The notes under the pieces are model-generated. The model saw only the letters and a program-made list of their open reading frames with translations, was not told the DNA's origin and searched no databases. A stretch of DNA of 64,000 nt from Emergomyces orientalis (Eukaryota > Ascomycota > Eurotiomycetes > Onygenales > Ajellomycetaceae): the NCBI GenBank assembly GCA_002110485.1, contig MOWL01000025.1:496001-560000 (forward strand), written 5' to 3'. Of the stretch, positions 1 to 9,216 are shown one piece after another; positions within the stretch are counted from its first letter, which is position 1; the number at the start of each line of letters is the position of its first letter. A program made the translations under genes and the position numbers.

Positions 1-964
1 AAAGCCGTATTGTACAAGGGTGAGGCCTAAACCGGCTCTGCTTCCGTTCTTTGCCGCATGGGTTGTGTGGAGGAGGTAGGTAAGGAGGAATCCGACAAGT
101 TGAAAAGACGTAGAGATCATGCCGTTCCAGATAAAGGAGAATACAGAACCGACAGGCAGACCGTCGACATAGACTTCGTCGGAAGACATGCCGGGAGCGA
201 CGATGGTTGTCTCCCAATAAGGGGGGGTGGCATCCGCCGCCGCTTGTTCATAAGTCTACCCGTGTTAGCAAACACATTTTATGTTCCTACCAATCAAAAA
301 AGATCGCGACAGTTCCTTATAGCCTTCGTAAAACAAAATAAAACATACCGGTGGTAGATCCTCGGTTTTTTCTCCCCGCTCAGGCTTCGCAGCCAAATTC
401 GCAAAAACCCCATCGTTCGTAGTCCCAGGTCCGCGAATCGTTCTAGATGATGTAGAAGCCGGTGGGTTGAACACTGCTTGCGTCGCATTCCCAGTTGTCG
501 ATACACCCTGAGACTGTGCTCCATTCCCTCCGCGTCCAAAGTATGTTGGGCCGCTATCAACTTGGGGGGTGGTATTGCCCCTCATCAGTCTTTGTCTGTC
601 ATCGGCTCCATCTTCGGCATCTGAGTCTTCGTCATCATCGCCAAACGTATCCGCGAGCGTTTGATCAGTTTCTGAGTGTAAAGGGTCCTGGGATAAGACA
701 CGGCGCGAGGGGGGGGAGGGCGATCTGGAATGGAATGAAGGAGGAGGAGACGAGGGTAAGGGCCCGGATTGGGCAGGGAGTAAGGTCTGTTCATCGTCGT
801 CTGCATCGTGGGCATCAACCTGGAGACATATACACGGTTAGCACTAGCAAATCTTTACAAACTAGCTCGCAAGACTCGACATGATTATCAGAGCCAAATA
901 GGGGTTTTGTTGGTTGAACCAGGACAGGAGATTGTCATACCCGTTGATACCGGTGTGAGCTCAT
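1..964 (-). CDS. bsd2: Bsd2-like (DUF2370) Rsp5/Nedd4 adaptor, 5' part, runs off left edge
   Basis: Partial gene. Exons read as 964-941, 819-349 and 255-1 (continuing beyond the window), with GT-AG introns 820-940 and 256-348; the frame stays open across both joins. The product begins MSSHRYQR, then an acidic, Ser/Pro-rich cytosolic region, then a PY motif (LPPTYEQ) created at the second splice junction, then the start of a hydrophobic helix (SFQLVGFLLTYLL) followed by GLGLTLVQYGF. This is the layout of the fungal Bsd2/NDFIP family, membrane adaptors that recruit the HECT ubiquitin ligase Rsp5 through PPxY motifs to sort metal transporters and other cargo in Golgi and endosomes. The remaining helices lie outside the window. 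A copia element sits 208 bp upstream of the ATG. Family assignment is confident from the conserved block around the PY motif; the short first exon is slightly less certain. Confidence 0.88.
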
Positions 965-1176
965 GACAGAGCCACAGGAGCATCGAACGCAATACAGAAC
1001 AGGAAATGAGAGTAAGGGACCTAGGGATGAGGTATATAAGGCAGTAGATGGAACATATATAGGAAGAAGACGTGAGTGAATGGGTGGCAGGGAGATGGTA
1101 TTTAGGCGCTGATCAAAGTCGATGTCGATGTTGAAGCTGAGACACGAAGCGGAGGCTCAGCGGGAGGCGTGGGATG
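965..1176. promoter_or_regulatory. bsd2-proximal half of a split bidirectional promoter
   Basis: This 212-bp stretch lies between the bsd2 start and the left target duplication of the copia element. Together with 6159-6455 it would form an intergenic region of about 510 bp between divergent bsd2 and cbp6 before the insertion. I see no clear TATA box or named factor site. The role as promoter is inferred from position only. Confidence 0.5.
1172..1176. repeat. Target-site duplication GGATG (left copy)
   Basis: GGATG directly abuts the left LTR and is repeated exactly at 6154-6158, directly after the right LTR. Five-base duplications are normal for Ty1/copia integrases. It fixes the element borders. 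Confidence 0.85.
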
Positions 1177-1278
1177 TCATAGAGTGCATCAAGCCTATCA
1201 TATTGAACTACCTAACTAGCTAAAATATATATGTGTGTGTGGGGCATGTGACCCGGGTAGCCCTAGTATCACCTAACA
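1177..1278 (-). repeat. 3' LTR of copia element (left)
   Basis: 102 bp, reading identical to 6052-6153. In element orientation it starts TGTTAGGTGATAC and ends CTCTATGA. A TA-rich stretch near its middle (CATATATATTTT in sense) could serve as TATA box. It now faces the bsd2 promoter remnant in the same transcriptional direction as bsd2, so read-through from this LTR into bsd2 is possible in principle. Confidence 0.93.
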
Positions 1279-1285
1279 CCCCCCC
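1279..1285 (-). other. Putative polypurine tract of copia element
   Basis: In sense orientation a run of seven G directly precedes the 3' LTR, where plus-strand DNA synthesis is normally primed. It is short, but position and composition fit. The roughly 93 nt between it and the gag-pol stop codon show no other coding signal. Confidence 0.65.
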
Positions 1286-1378
1286 ATGCTAGGGCGCCCC
1301 AGGAGCACGCACACAGGCCACGCCATAGGCATCAAAAATCAAAATAGCAGCTAAGTACAAAACTTTTAGTTAAATCCA

Positions 1379-4300
1379 TTAAGCAGATCCCCCCGAACCA
1401 ATCAAGCCAAGATTAGCCACAAAAGCATTGAATGCGGGCCTAGGCAGCGCCTTCGTAAAACCATCCGCCTTATTCTCCGTTGAGCTGACGTGCCGAAGAA
1501 GGAGCTCCTTTTTAGCCACTAGATCGCGTAATATATGGTAGCGGACTTCAATATGCCTCGAGCGCTTAGTTAAAGACTCGCCGTTAGCTAGATCAATGGC
1601 ACCTTTATTATCAATATGCAGATTATTGGAAAGAACATAGCCATCCGCATTCTCAAGCAGTCCCGCATCATGCAGCATATCTTTAAGCCAAATCAGCTCG
1701 CACGCAGCTTCGCTAGCAGCAATATACTCAGCTTCAGTTGTGGACTTCGCCGTAGAGATCTGCCGCTGCGAACGCCATGATACGGGAGCTCCATTGATCA
1801 TTATAATATAGCCCGTAGTCGATTTATATTGGGGGTCTGCACCCGCCCAATCTGAATCCGCGTAGGCCATGGGAGCCAGCCCTTCGTCCCCTATATTCCT
1901 CTTATACAGAATGCCCGTAGTCCTAGTCTTCTTCATATAGCGGAGAACATGCTTCAAAGCAGCCCAGCACTCCTTATTTGGGCGAGAATTGAATCGCGAT
2001 AAATAATTTACCGCGAACATTATATCCGGTCTGGTGCTTGTAACCAGATATTGAAGAGACCCAAGCCCTTGACGATATCGCGTAGCCGTAAAATCATCAT
2101 CAAGGCCCTTATCCTCATCCGGCGAGAACTGGAGCTTTGTGCCAGCATTCATGGGGGTTGGTGCCGGATTGATTGCAGTCATGCCAAAATCATCAAGGAT
2201 CTCATCAATATAGCGTGTTTGCGTGACCAGTAAATCACCATTACGGCCCGCAATTTCCATACCTAAGTATGGCTTATCATCGTCGATTCTTTTGGTGTCA
2301 AAACGCTTCGCAATCTCATCGAGAACCCAGTCAATATCATGCTCATTGGGCCCCGTAACGCGGCAGTCATCAACGTGCAGCGTCAAATACACCTTACGGA
2401 TGGGGTGATATAGGAATCCGCCGTCATACGGTGATATGCGGAAACCAATCGAAGTGAGATGCTCAGTGGCAAGAAAATACCACGTCCTCGCAGCTTGCTT
2501 CAGCCCATACAGGCTCTGGCGAACCAGGCCAACTAGATTGCCCCTGCCATGTTTTATGCCCGTCGGGAGCTGCATATAGATCATTTCTTCCTGTGGCAGC
2601 ACGCCATTAAGGAATGCAGACACGTAATCAATTGCCTTCGATTTCCATCCCCTAGCCGTAGAGATCGCGAATAGGCTTCTGGTTGTAGGACCAGAGACAA
2701 CGGCAGCGTAAGACTTCGTATAATGGACTCCTCGCTGCTGAAGGAATCCGCGAACCACCCATCGTGCGCGAAAGCGGATGGTTTCTCCCTTATTATTTAA
2801 TTTGCGGTCATATACCCATTTACCCGTAAGAACATCCATATCCGGGGACCGCTCAGTAATAACATATGTTTTCTTTTGATTGAACATATCGACCTCCTTC
2901 CTCATTGCTTCGAGCCAATGATGCCAATCAGGGCTCCGTCGAGCCTCCGCTAAGGTCGTGGGACGGTCCGTAAGGGTACTAAGCACGGGCTCATCACCAT
3001 TATCATTAGCATGCTCGTCAGACTCATTAAGGAGATCAACATCACTGTTTATAAGATAGGTAGGCTCAATGGCCTCCTCCAGATCCCCATTGACAAGCAT
3101 CTTCATGATGTGCGGCCGCTCCCTTGCCAGGCGCCGCAGGAGACAGTGCTGCCATCCATCCGCAGGATTCAAAACATCGAGCTCATCCGGTATGTTATTT
3201 GGCTCATGAGGAGCCGGAAGAGCGGCATTAATGAATGACACGTCCTCCACGAGAGCTTCATCAAAAACCACATCTCGTGCTATCTCCAACCTGCGTGCAT
3301 CAGGGTCCCATATGCGAACTTGATGAAGGCCCTGATAACCCACAAAGATCCATTCTTTCCCATCCGTTCTATCCGCAAGCTTATTAGTAACTCGCAGATC
3401 CTTCTTGTAGACCTTGCAGCCCCATCTATGCAGCCAATTCGCCGTGGGCTGCACCCCCATCCATGCTTCAAAGGGGGTCAGCGGAGACCCCTCCTTGCAC
3501 CCGTAAAGCTTCGTAGAGGTGGGAGACATATTGATCAACATAACGGCAGCCTGCATGGCCTCACCCCATAGGTCCCTAGGCTGCCCGCTATCGAATAGCA
3601 AGCTCCTAGTTCTTTCGATTATTATGCGGTTCGCACGTTCCGCTGGACCATTTGATTGTGGGGTATATGGCGTAGTCGTCTCATAGGCAATGCCTCGCTG
3701 TTTACAAAAAGCTTTTAATTCATCGCTCTTGAATTCTCCACCACCATCCCAGTGCAAGGAGCCCACGCATCGCTGCGCAGTGGTCTCAATCATTGTTATA
3801 AAATCCCGTAGTTTCGCGGTTGCTTCACCCTTGGTGGCCATTAAAATGGCCCACCGATATCTCGTGGCATCGTCCGTAATACTCATCCAATAATCAGCCC
3901 CCCCATACGTGGGAACGCCATCCTCATTGAATAAGGTACGCCCACCGCCCGCAAGATCAATAAATAATCGTGCAGCAGGCTTCACTTTTCTAATCATGGG
4001 CTCAAAAGCAGGACGAGCCATCTTAGCCTGCACGCAGGTTTTACAAAAAGGCAGAGCCTTGGAGCCTTTAATCCTCATCCCCATGCGCGGATCCGCGGCC
4101 ATCTTCGCTATATCCATGTGGTTAAGATGACCCAGCTTCAAATGCCATTGCAGCATCGTGAGCTCTACTGGTTTTATATTCATTGATGGCAGAGCCAATA
4201 GCGAGTCATCCACAGCATTTACGGGCCGAAAATCACCATTAGGCATGGCGAATTGAATCAAATCTCGGATTTGCGGAGGCTTTTCAATGACATAGATATC

Positions 4301-5977
4301 TTTCTCATTCAAAACAGCAGTGAAGCTGACCATTCGATCGGGAGAGGTCATAATAATCGAGTGAGCTTCTCCATATGCCAATTGCTTGAACGTATAGCCC
4401 TTGCGGACTAATTTGCCAAAGCTCACGATATTTGCTTCTAATTCGGGGGCAAATCGCACACCTTCCAGGCACACATCCGCCCCATCAACCGCCAGTTCAA
4501 CCGTACCAACGGCCGCAGCTGGAACAATGGTCCCATCCGCCATTTTCAATTTAACATTGGAGCTCATTGAATGGCATTTAACAAGCTCCTTGCGTGGTGT
4601 TGCGTGAGCGCCAGACCCCGAGTCCAGAACCCACTCATCCGCAATATCATCATCACGGACGATTTCACGAGCATGGAACACCTTCTCAACCGTACTGTGT
4701 ACAGGAGCAGAGCCGTCATCGGGGCTCTTGGAAGAATCCTCATTATTGGCCTTCTTCTTATCCTTCTTGGTGCCACCACGCCTTTTTCCATTAGAATAAC
4801 CTGACGGACGCTTCTCTGGGTGCTTTTTCCAACAGCTCTCCTCATTATGGCCCACAATCCCGCAATGTGAGCATTTTGGCCTGCCTGATGCAGATGGAGC
4901 AGGGCTCTCACCCGCATCATCCATACTGCTCGCATTATTTACGGGCGCCTTTGTGTTCTTTGAAGAAGAGGAACTGCCGCCAGAGGGCAATCGAAGCAGA
5001 ATATCACGGCATAGACCCACAAAATCATCCTCCAGGAGAGTATCTTCACCACTCTTTTCAATATCATCCATCCTATTTCGTATGAGATTGGCCCATCTAC
5101 TGTGAATCCCCGCAAGCAATCGATCAAAGAAGACGGAATCCGGCATATAAAAATCTAATCGCTTATATTCAGTTCGTACGGCTAAGAGACGCTCAATAAA
5201 CGCACGATCCGACCCGCAAGACTCAGCCGTCATACCCAGGAACTCATTGAAAAGACGAAACCGGCGAACTACGCGGCGTTCAGCGAAGTTCTCCTCTACT
5301 ATGGACCACAGCATATAGGCAGACAATTGATTCTCCTTCGGTATAGTAAAATGAGTTCTAGCCTGTGCGGAAATCGCTGACCACATATAATTACGCAGCC
5401 AGCTATTCCGCTCCCTCCAGAGCTTCGCAACGTCCTCACTGACCCCCTCAGGCGGGGCCAGCTCCTTATTTAACAAAATATCATCTGTTTCTGAATCCTT
5501 CGCCGCGAGAAGAACCTCATCCCTCCACATGGGATAGTTCATGGAGCCCAGCAGCAGAACTGGCTTTTCAAGAAGCTTAACTGTAAGTCGAAACTCCTTA
5601 ATGGCCTTCAAATAAGCCGTCATATTGGCGCCTGCGAGCTCCCCCGCACCAGCACCAGCCTTAATCCGCGCTGTTTCATTCTCCAACCTCGCAATCTCCA
5701 ACCTCGCCCGGGTCTCAGCGCTCAAGGAGTCATCATGCTCAACCTGAGCCTCCTGGGTGGGTTCATCGCGATCTGAGCCCGTATCCGACATATCCGACAT
5801 TGGATCTTCGAAATCAGCACTTGACCCCTCCGAAGGAGCTCTTGCGGGCAATTTACGGGCTGTAATGGGGGTTGGAAAGGGCTCGTTTTCAATATTCTCC
5901 GGCGTACGTTCCGCTCGCCTAGTCGGCTTATTTTCCCTCGTAAGATCAGGACTGTTGCCTGACCGTAAGTTCACCAT
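1379..5977 (-). CDS. Copia Gag-Pol polyprotein, intact, 1532 aa
   Basis: Single frame without stops. The first ATG is at 5977 (MVNLRSG). Approximate residues: acidic N-terminus, then a Gag domain with the NYPMWRDEV segment near 145; a CCHC zinc knuckle (C-x2-C-x4-H-x4-C) near 370-382; aspartic protease DSGS near 452; a GAG-pre-integrase HHCC zinc module near 612-648; an integrase core with D674, D744 and E780, exact D-D35-E spacing and the GPAERANR signature; reverse transcriptase with the first catalytic Asp near 1117 and LHVDD near 1200-1204 in place of the common YVDD; RNase H with ADSDWAG, STTEAEY and the DNKGA segment up to the RHIEVRYH block. All catalytic residues I can recognise are present, so the element could be autonomous. 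No frameshift separates gag and pol, as in most copia elements. Confidence 0.96.
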   Translation of the reverse strand: MVNLRSGNSPDLTRENKPTRRAERTPENIENEPFPTPITARKLPARAPSEGSSADFEDPMSDMSDTGSDRDEPTQEAQVEHDDSLSAETRARLEIARLENETARIKAGAGAGELAGANMTAYLKAIKEFRLTVKLLEKPVLLLGSMNYPMWRDEVLLAAKDSETDDILLNKELAPPEGVSEDVAKLWRERNSWLRNYMWSAISAQARTHFTIPKENQLSAYMLWSIVEENFAERRVVRRFRLFNEFLGMTAESCGSDRAFIERLLAVRTEYKRLDFYMPDSVFFDRLLAGIHSRWANLIRNRMDDIEKSGEDTLLEDDFVGLCRDILLRLPSGGSSSSSKNTKAPVNNASSMDDAGESPAPSASGRPKCSHCGIVGHNEESCWKKHPEKRPSGYSNGKRRGGTKKDKKKANNEDSSKSPDDGSAPVHSTVEKVFHAREIVRDDDIADEWVLDSGSGAHATPRKELVKCHSMSSNVKLKMADGTIVPAAAVGTVELAVDGADVCLEGVRFAPELEANIVSFGKLVRKGYTFKQLAYGEAHSIIMTSPDRMVSFTAVLNEKDIYVIEKPPQIRDLIQFAMPNGDFRPVNAVDDSLLALPSMNIKPVELTMLQWHLKLGHLNHMDIAKMAADPRMGMRIKGSKALPFCKTCVQAKMARPAFEPMIRKVKPAARLFIDLAGGGRTLFNEDGVPTYGGADYWMSITDDATRYRWAILMATKGEATAKLRDFITMIETTAQRCVGSLHWDGGGEFKSDELKAFCKQRGIAYETTTPYTPQSNGPAERANRIIIERTRSLLFDSGQPRDLWGEAMQAAVMLINMSPTSTKLYGCKEGSPLTPFEAWMGVQPTANWLHRWGCKVYKKDLRVTNKLADRTDGKEWIFVGYQGLHQVRIWDPDARRLEIARDVVFDEALVEDVSFINAALPAPHEPNNIPDELDVLNPADGWQHCLLRRLARERPHIMKMLVNGDLEEAIEPTYLINSDVDLLNESDEHANDNGDEPVLSTLTDRPTTLAEARRSPDWHHWLEAMRKEVDMFNQKKTYVITERSPDMDVLTGKWVYDRKLNNKGETIRFRARWVVRGFLQQRGVHYTKSYAAVVSGPTTRSLFAISTARGWKSKAIDYVSAFLNGVLPQEEMIYMQLPTGIKHGRGNLVGLVRQSLYGLKQAARTWYFLATEHLTSIGFRISPYDGGFLYHPIRKVYLTLHVDDCRVTGPNEHDIDWVLDEIAKRFDTKRIDDDKPYLGMEIAGRNGDLLVTQTRYIDEILDDFGMTAINPAPTPMNAGTKLQFSPDEDKGLDDDFTATRYRQGLGSLQYLVTSTRPDIMFAVNYLSRFNSRPNKECWAALKHVLRYMKKTRTTGILYKRNIGDEGLAPMAYADSDWAGADPQYKSTTGYIIMINGAPVSWRSQRQISTAKSTTEAEYIAASEAACELIWLKDMLHDAGLLENADGYVLSNNLHIDNKGAIDLANGESLTKRSRHIEVRYHILRDLVAKKELLLRHVSSTENKADGFTKALPRPAFNAFVANLGLIGSGGSA

Positions 5978-6032
5978 GAGAGGCAAGAACTAGCTGTATA
6001 AGAGAAATAGATAGCAGTAACGCAGCGTATTA

Positions 6033-6051
6033 AACAGAGGGCCTCATAACC
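6033..6051 (-). other. Putative primer binding site matching a tRNA-Met anticodon half
   Basis: The bases directly inside the 5' LTR read GGTTATGAGGCCC in sense. The complementary strand (6039-6051, GGGCCTCATAACC) resembles the anticodon arm of initiator tRNA-Met, GGG-CTCATAACC, with one extra C and the CAT anticodon inside. Drosophila copia is known to prime from an initiator tRNA-Met half cut in the anticodon loop. The similarity is judged from memory of yeast and plant tRNA sequences, so the match is likely but unverified. Confidence 0.55.
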
Positions 6052-6153
6052 TCATAGAGTGCATCAAGCCTATCATATTGAACTACCTAACTAGCTAAAA
6101 TATATATGTGTGTGTGGGGCATGTGACCCGGGTAGCCCTAGTATCACCTAACA
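6052..6153 (-). repeat. 5' LTR of copia element (right)
   Basis: 102 bp reading identical to the left LTR at 1177-1278. It drives the element towards lower coordinates. Its outer end abuts the GGATG duplication at 6154-6158, and its inner end abuts the putative primer site. Confidence 0.93.
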
Positions 6154-6158
6154 GGATG
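6154..6158. repeat. Target-site duplication GGATG (right copy)
   Basis: Exact copy of 1172-1176 on the other side of the copia element. The sequence continues GA after it, so the duplication is five bases and not longer. Confidence 0.85.
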
Positions 6159-6455
6159 GATGCCATAAAGTCACATGACTTGTATCAGGTGGTGACTAAG
6201 CACGGGTTCATCACACCTAAAAAAAAACATGTGTATTGCAGATAGTCATTAACTATTCTCGGCTTCATATTAATGCCGATTGAATAGGACAATCTTGAGT
6301 TTTACATGCATCTTCAATTTTATTTACGCTCTTTTCATTGCGGCTGCTAGAAAATCCAGCAATATCTGACACCCATCGTTACTGCAACTTTGAACCCCCC
6401 CCCTCATTTCATTCCGCCCGCAGCGCGCGCGCGCATTCGAAGAGTGAAGACAAAC
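6159..6455. promoter_or_regulatory. cbp6-proximal half of the split bidirectional promoter
   Basis: About 297 bp between the copia element and the cbp6 ATG. It includes a C-run and a GC-alternating stretch (around 6395-6435) close to the gene. No named factor site is recognised. Promoter role is inferred from position. Confidence 0.45.
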
Positions 6456-6938
6456 ATGGCAAAAACAGTCAGTTCCCCTTCCCATGTATTAAAGCTCCAC
6501 GTTATATTAACCCTCCCGGCCCCCATCCAGCTCACCCCAAAAACCATCTCCGCCCACATAAACCGCCTTATATCTCGCTGGCCCAGTGACCCTGTCCGCC
6601 CCTCCGCCGTCTCTGTGCAAACATATCTAAAAACCCGTCTTCCCACATCCTTCCCTTCAACAACACAACCGCAATCACAATCACAATCACAAATACAATC
6701 ACAACCACAATCACAACCACAACAGCAACAGCAACTCTCCACCTCCAGCATAAATGCACTCTACTCGTTGTTAGAAAACCGGTATGAGAAGCAATACCCA
6801 TTGCCCCAGAATCTGCGGTATCCGCGCAGTGCGCCGTCGCATTATGATGATGTGTTGAGGGAGTTTAGGGAGGCGCCGGGGAGGGGCTGGGTGAAGAGGA
6901 TGGTGGAGAAAGTTAAGGGAGTGTTGAGGTTTCAGTAG
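6456..6938 (+). CDS. cbp6: Cbp6/UQCC2-like cytochrome b mRNA translation and complex III assembly factor, 160 aa
   Basis: Intronless frame from ATG 6456 (context AAACATGG); longer readings need a non-ATG start. The protein has a central block LISRWPSDPVRPSAVSVQTYL and a C-terminal block with NALYSLLENRYEKQYPLP, then PSHYDDVLREF and a basic end. These resemble yeast Cbp6, where WP/YPKD, the FRNYY-like segment and NPQYYQRL lie in the same order. Cbp6 acts with Cbp3 at mitochondrial ribosomes to promote cytochrome b synthesis and early complex III assembly. A Gln-rich insertion of roughly 25 residues separates the two blocks. Similarity is moderate and read by eye, so another small mitochondrial LYR-like factor remains possible. 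Confidence 0.6.
   Translation: MAKTVSSPSHVLKLHVILTLPAPIQLTPKTISAHINRLISRWPSDPVRPSAVSVQTYLKTRLPTSFPSTTQPQSQSQSQIQSQPQSQPQQQQQLSTSSINALYSLLENRYEKQYPLPQNLRYPRSAPSHYDDVLREFREAPGRGWVKRMVEKVKGVLRFQ
6660..6735 (+). repeat. CAATCA/CAACAG low-complexity tract encoding a Gln-rich insert in Cbp6
   Basis: Degenerate tandem copies of CAATCA and CAACCA pass into CAACAG units inside the cbp6 frame. They encode alternating Gln-Ser/Pro and then a run of five Gln. Units are multiples of three, so length change would keep the frame. Such tracts usually vary in length between strains. Confidence 0.85.
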
Positions 6939-6941
6939 AAA

Positions 6942-6956
6942 GTCTCTCTCTCTCTC

Positions 6957-6987
<31 letters not shown>
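6942..6987 (+). repeat. Compound (TC)n(TG)n microsatellite in the cbp6 3' region
   Basis: A TC run of about 7-8 units is followed, after GTA, by a TG run of about 13 units (6961-6987). It begins four bases after the cbp6 stop codon, so it is probably transcribed in the 3' UTR. It is a likely length-polymorphic marker. Confidence 0.9.
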
Positions 6988-7422
6988 CGGTACATATTTG
7001 GAAGCATTTGGAGGGTTTTGTACTATATATATATTTCCTCTATTGGTTGCTTTCAGGTGCTGTGATTGGGTATTATTGTATTTGTACTATTTTGTGATGG
7101 TTACTTTTAACATGAACGGGTGTATATATTTCTCTCAATTTGATCAAGAAGTCTAAATAAAAAGTTGAGGGGGAGGAGAAGAGGATACCAAAACTGCAAT
7201 TGATTGATATCTTCGAGCATCATCTGATGGAGCATGAATCACGAACCCTCACACAAAACAAGTAAATACACGCCTTTTATATATATATATATATAATTAA
7301 TAAACAAAACCAGACTGAAAGAAGAAAAAAAATGAGTCCAAAAAGGCAAATATGGATATATAGATATATACAACGCAAACGATATCAACCCCTCATTCGA
7401 ACCCCCACTTCTTCTTTCATAT

Positions 7423-9216
7423 TCACAACATCGACCCAACCACCTCCGCAACCTTAAACGGCGCCTCCGTCTTCGCCTTTACCTCATCAACCGTCACGCC
7501 ATCCGCAAGCTCAATCAGCGTCAGCCCGTTTGTAAAATCGACATCAAACACGCAAAGCTCGGTGATGATGCGGCTCACGCACGCACGGCCTGTTAGCGGG
7601 AACTCGCACTGCTTAAGAATCTTGGGGTTACCCTTCTTATCAGTGTGTTCCATGGTGACGACAACCTTGGTGGCGCTGGGGTTGGAGACGAGGTCCATGG
7701 CGCCGCCGAAGCCCTTGATTTTGCCGGGGAGCATCCCTGTGCGGTTTTTCCTTGGTTAGATGCCGATAATGATAATAATAATATATATACACATATGTAT
7801 ATATAAAAGAGAGGAGGGGATGGTTCCGAGAAGGCAGAGAGTGATAAAGAAAACACTTACAGTTGGCCAAATCACCCTTCGCACTAACTTGCATTGCACC
7901 CAAGATTGTCAAATTAATCCGTCCAGACCGGATCATGCCAAATGACTCCTCGCTGCCAAAGCACGCCGCACCAGGCAGGAGGGTAACCGTCTCCTTGCCA
8001 GCGTTGATCAGATCTGGATCTTCCATGCCCTTCTTCGGGTAAGGACCCAACCCGAGAATGCCATTCTCAGACTGCAGTTGTACCTCCACAGACGGGTCCA
8101 CAAAGTTAGGAGCAAGCATCGGCATTCCAATGCCCAGGTTCGCATACATGCCATTCTTGAACTCCTTAGCGGCGCGGCGGACGATACGCTCCCGCTTGCT
8201 GGCAGTGTCACCTTTACCCAACGCAGCCAGATCGGCACCCTCTCCATCCTCCTTGGCGAAAGTGTACTTCTCAATCTTCTTCTCGGTCGTGCTCTTCACA
8301 ACGCGCTTAACGTAGATGCCCGGGAGGTGCACGGCGGCCGGGTCAATCTCGCCGACTTCAACGATGTTCTCAGCCTCGACGATAGTCATCTTCGCGTTGC
8401 GGCCCATGGCGCCGTTGAAGTTTGCGGCGGCGAAACGGAACTGGCAGTTACCCAACTTGTCGGCCTTCCAGGCCTTGACGAGGGCATAGTCTCCCTTGAT
8501 TGATTCCTCCATGACATAGCTCTTGCCATCGAAGACCTTGACATCTCTTGGGGCACCGTAAGAGGCGACGGTACCGTCAGGGTTGTGTTTGAGCGGTAGG
8601 TCGCCCGTTTGGACGACAGTTCCGAAGGCGGCGGGGGTATAGAAGGCTGGGATGCCAGCACCACCGGCACGACACCGTTCCGCCAGGGTTCCCTGGGGAG
8701 TCAATTCCAGCTCAATTTGGCCGCCAAGATACATGCGCTCGAAGGTTTTGTTTTCTCCGACGTAACTGGCGACCATCTTCTTGATCTGTCCGCTGCCCAG
8801 GAGGAGACCCAGGCCAGCTCCGTCGACTCCAGCGTTGTTGCTGACAGCGGTCAATCCAGTGATGGACTTGTTAGCATGTACAGCTTCGATTAAGGTATCT
8901 GGCACGCCGCAGAGGCCAAACCCGCCGGCTAGGACCGTGGAATTAGACTTCATGTCTTTGATCGCTTCCGCGGCGGATGGAAGGACCTTGTTGATTTCAT
9001 TTCGGCGGAGGGTGCTCGAGAATGTACGGACGAGGAATTGCTGATGCTGCAGAGGTAAAAGAGAGCAATGTTAGTAATATATAAACAGAGAGACGTAAAG
9101 ATGTAGCTTATTGCCCGCCGGTATGTGTGTTATGTGTGTTATGGGAGTGGGGATGGGGATGGCCTAACTTTTGAAGGGTTTGAGAAGCCCCGCGCAACCC
9201 GCAGATAGAACGACAT
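7423..9216 (-). CDS. Succinyl-CoA:3-ketoacid CoA-transferase (SCOT), mitochondrial, 515 aa
   Basis: Exons 9216-9169, 9046-7861 and 7736-7423. Intron 7737-7860 has a clean GTAAGT donor; the first intron (9047-9168) has an unusual GTTAGG donor but joins in frame. The product starts MSFYLRVARGFSN and has a basic, Ser-rich N-terminus typical of a mitochondrial presequence. It carries both subunits of the CoA-transferase I family in one chain: an alpha part with AGGFGLCGVPDTLI and a beta part with the catalytic SENG motif (Glu near residue 343) and ANWMLPGKIKGFGGAMDL near the end. Length fits the eukaryotic enzyme. It moves CoA from succinyl-CoA to acetoacetate (or acetate in some fungi), linking ketone body or acetyl-CoA metabolism to the TCA cycle. 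It is convergent with cbp6. Confidence 0.95.

Larger units (their letters stand above)
1177..6153 (-). mobile_element. Complete Ty1/copia LTR retrotransposon, 4977 bp, apparently young
   Basis: The element is bounded by two 102-bp direct repeats that read as identical (1177-1278 and 6052-6153) and by a 5-bp duplication GGATG. It is transcribed on the minus strand: right LTR, primer site, short leader of about 74 nt, one uninterrupted gag-pol frame, polypurine tract, left LTR. Domain order protease-integrase-RT-RNase H defines Ty1/copia as opposed to gypsy. Identical LTRs and an intact frame indicate a recent insertion with little or no mutation since, including no sign of repeat-induced point mutation. 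The LTRs are unusually short for an autonomous element. In sense orientation they begin TGTTAG but end CTATGA, so the 3' terminus is GA where CA is usual. Confidence 0.95.
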
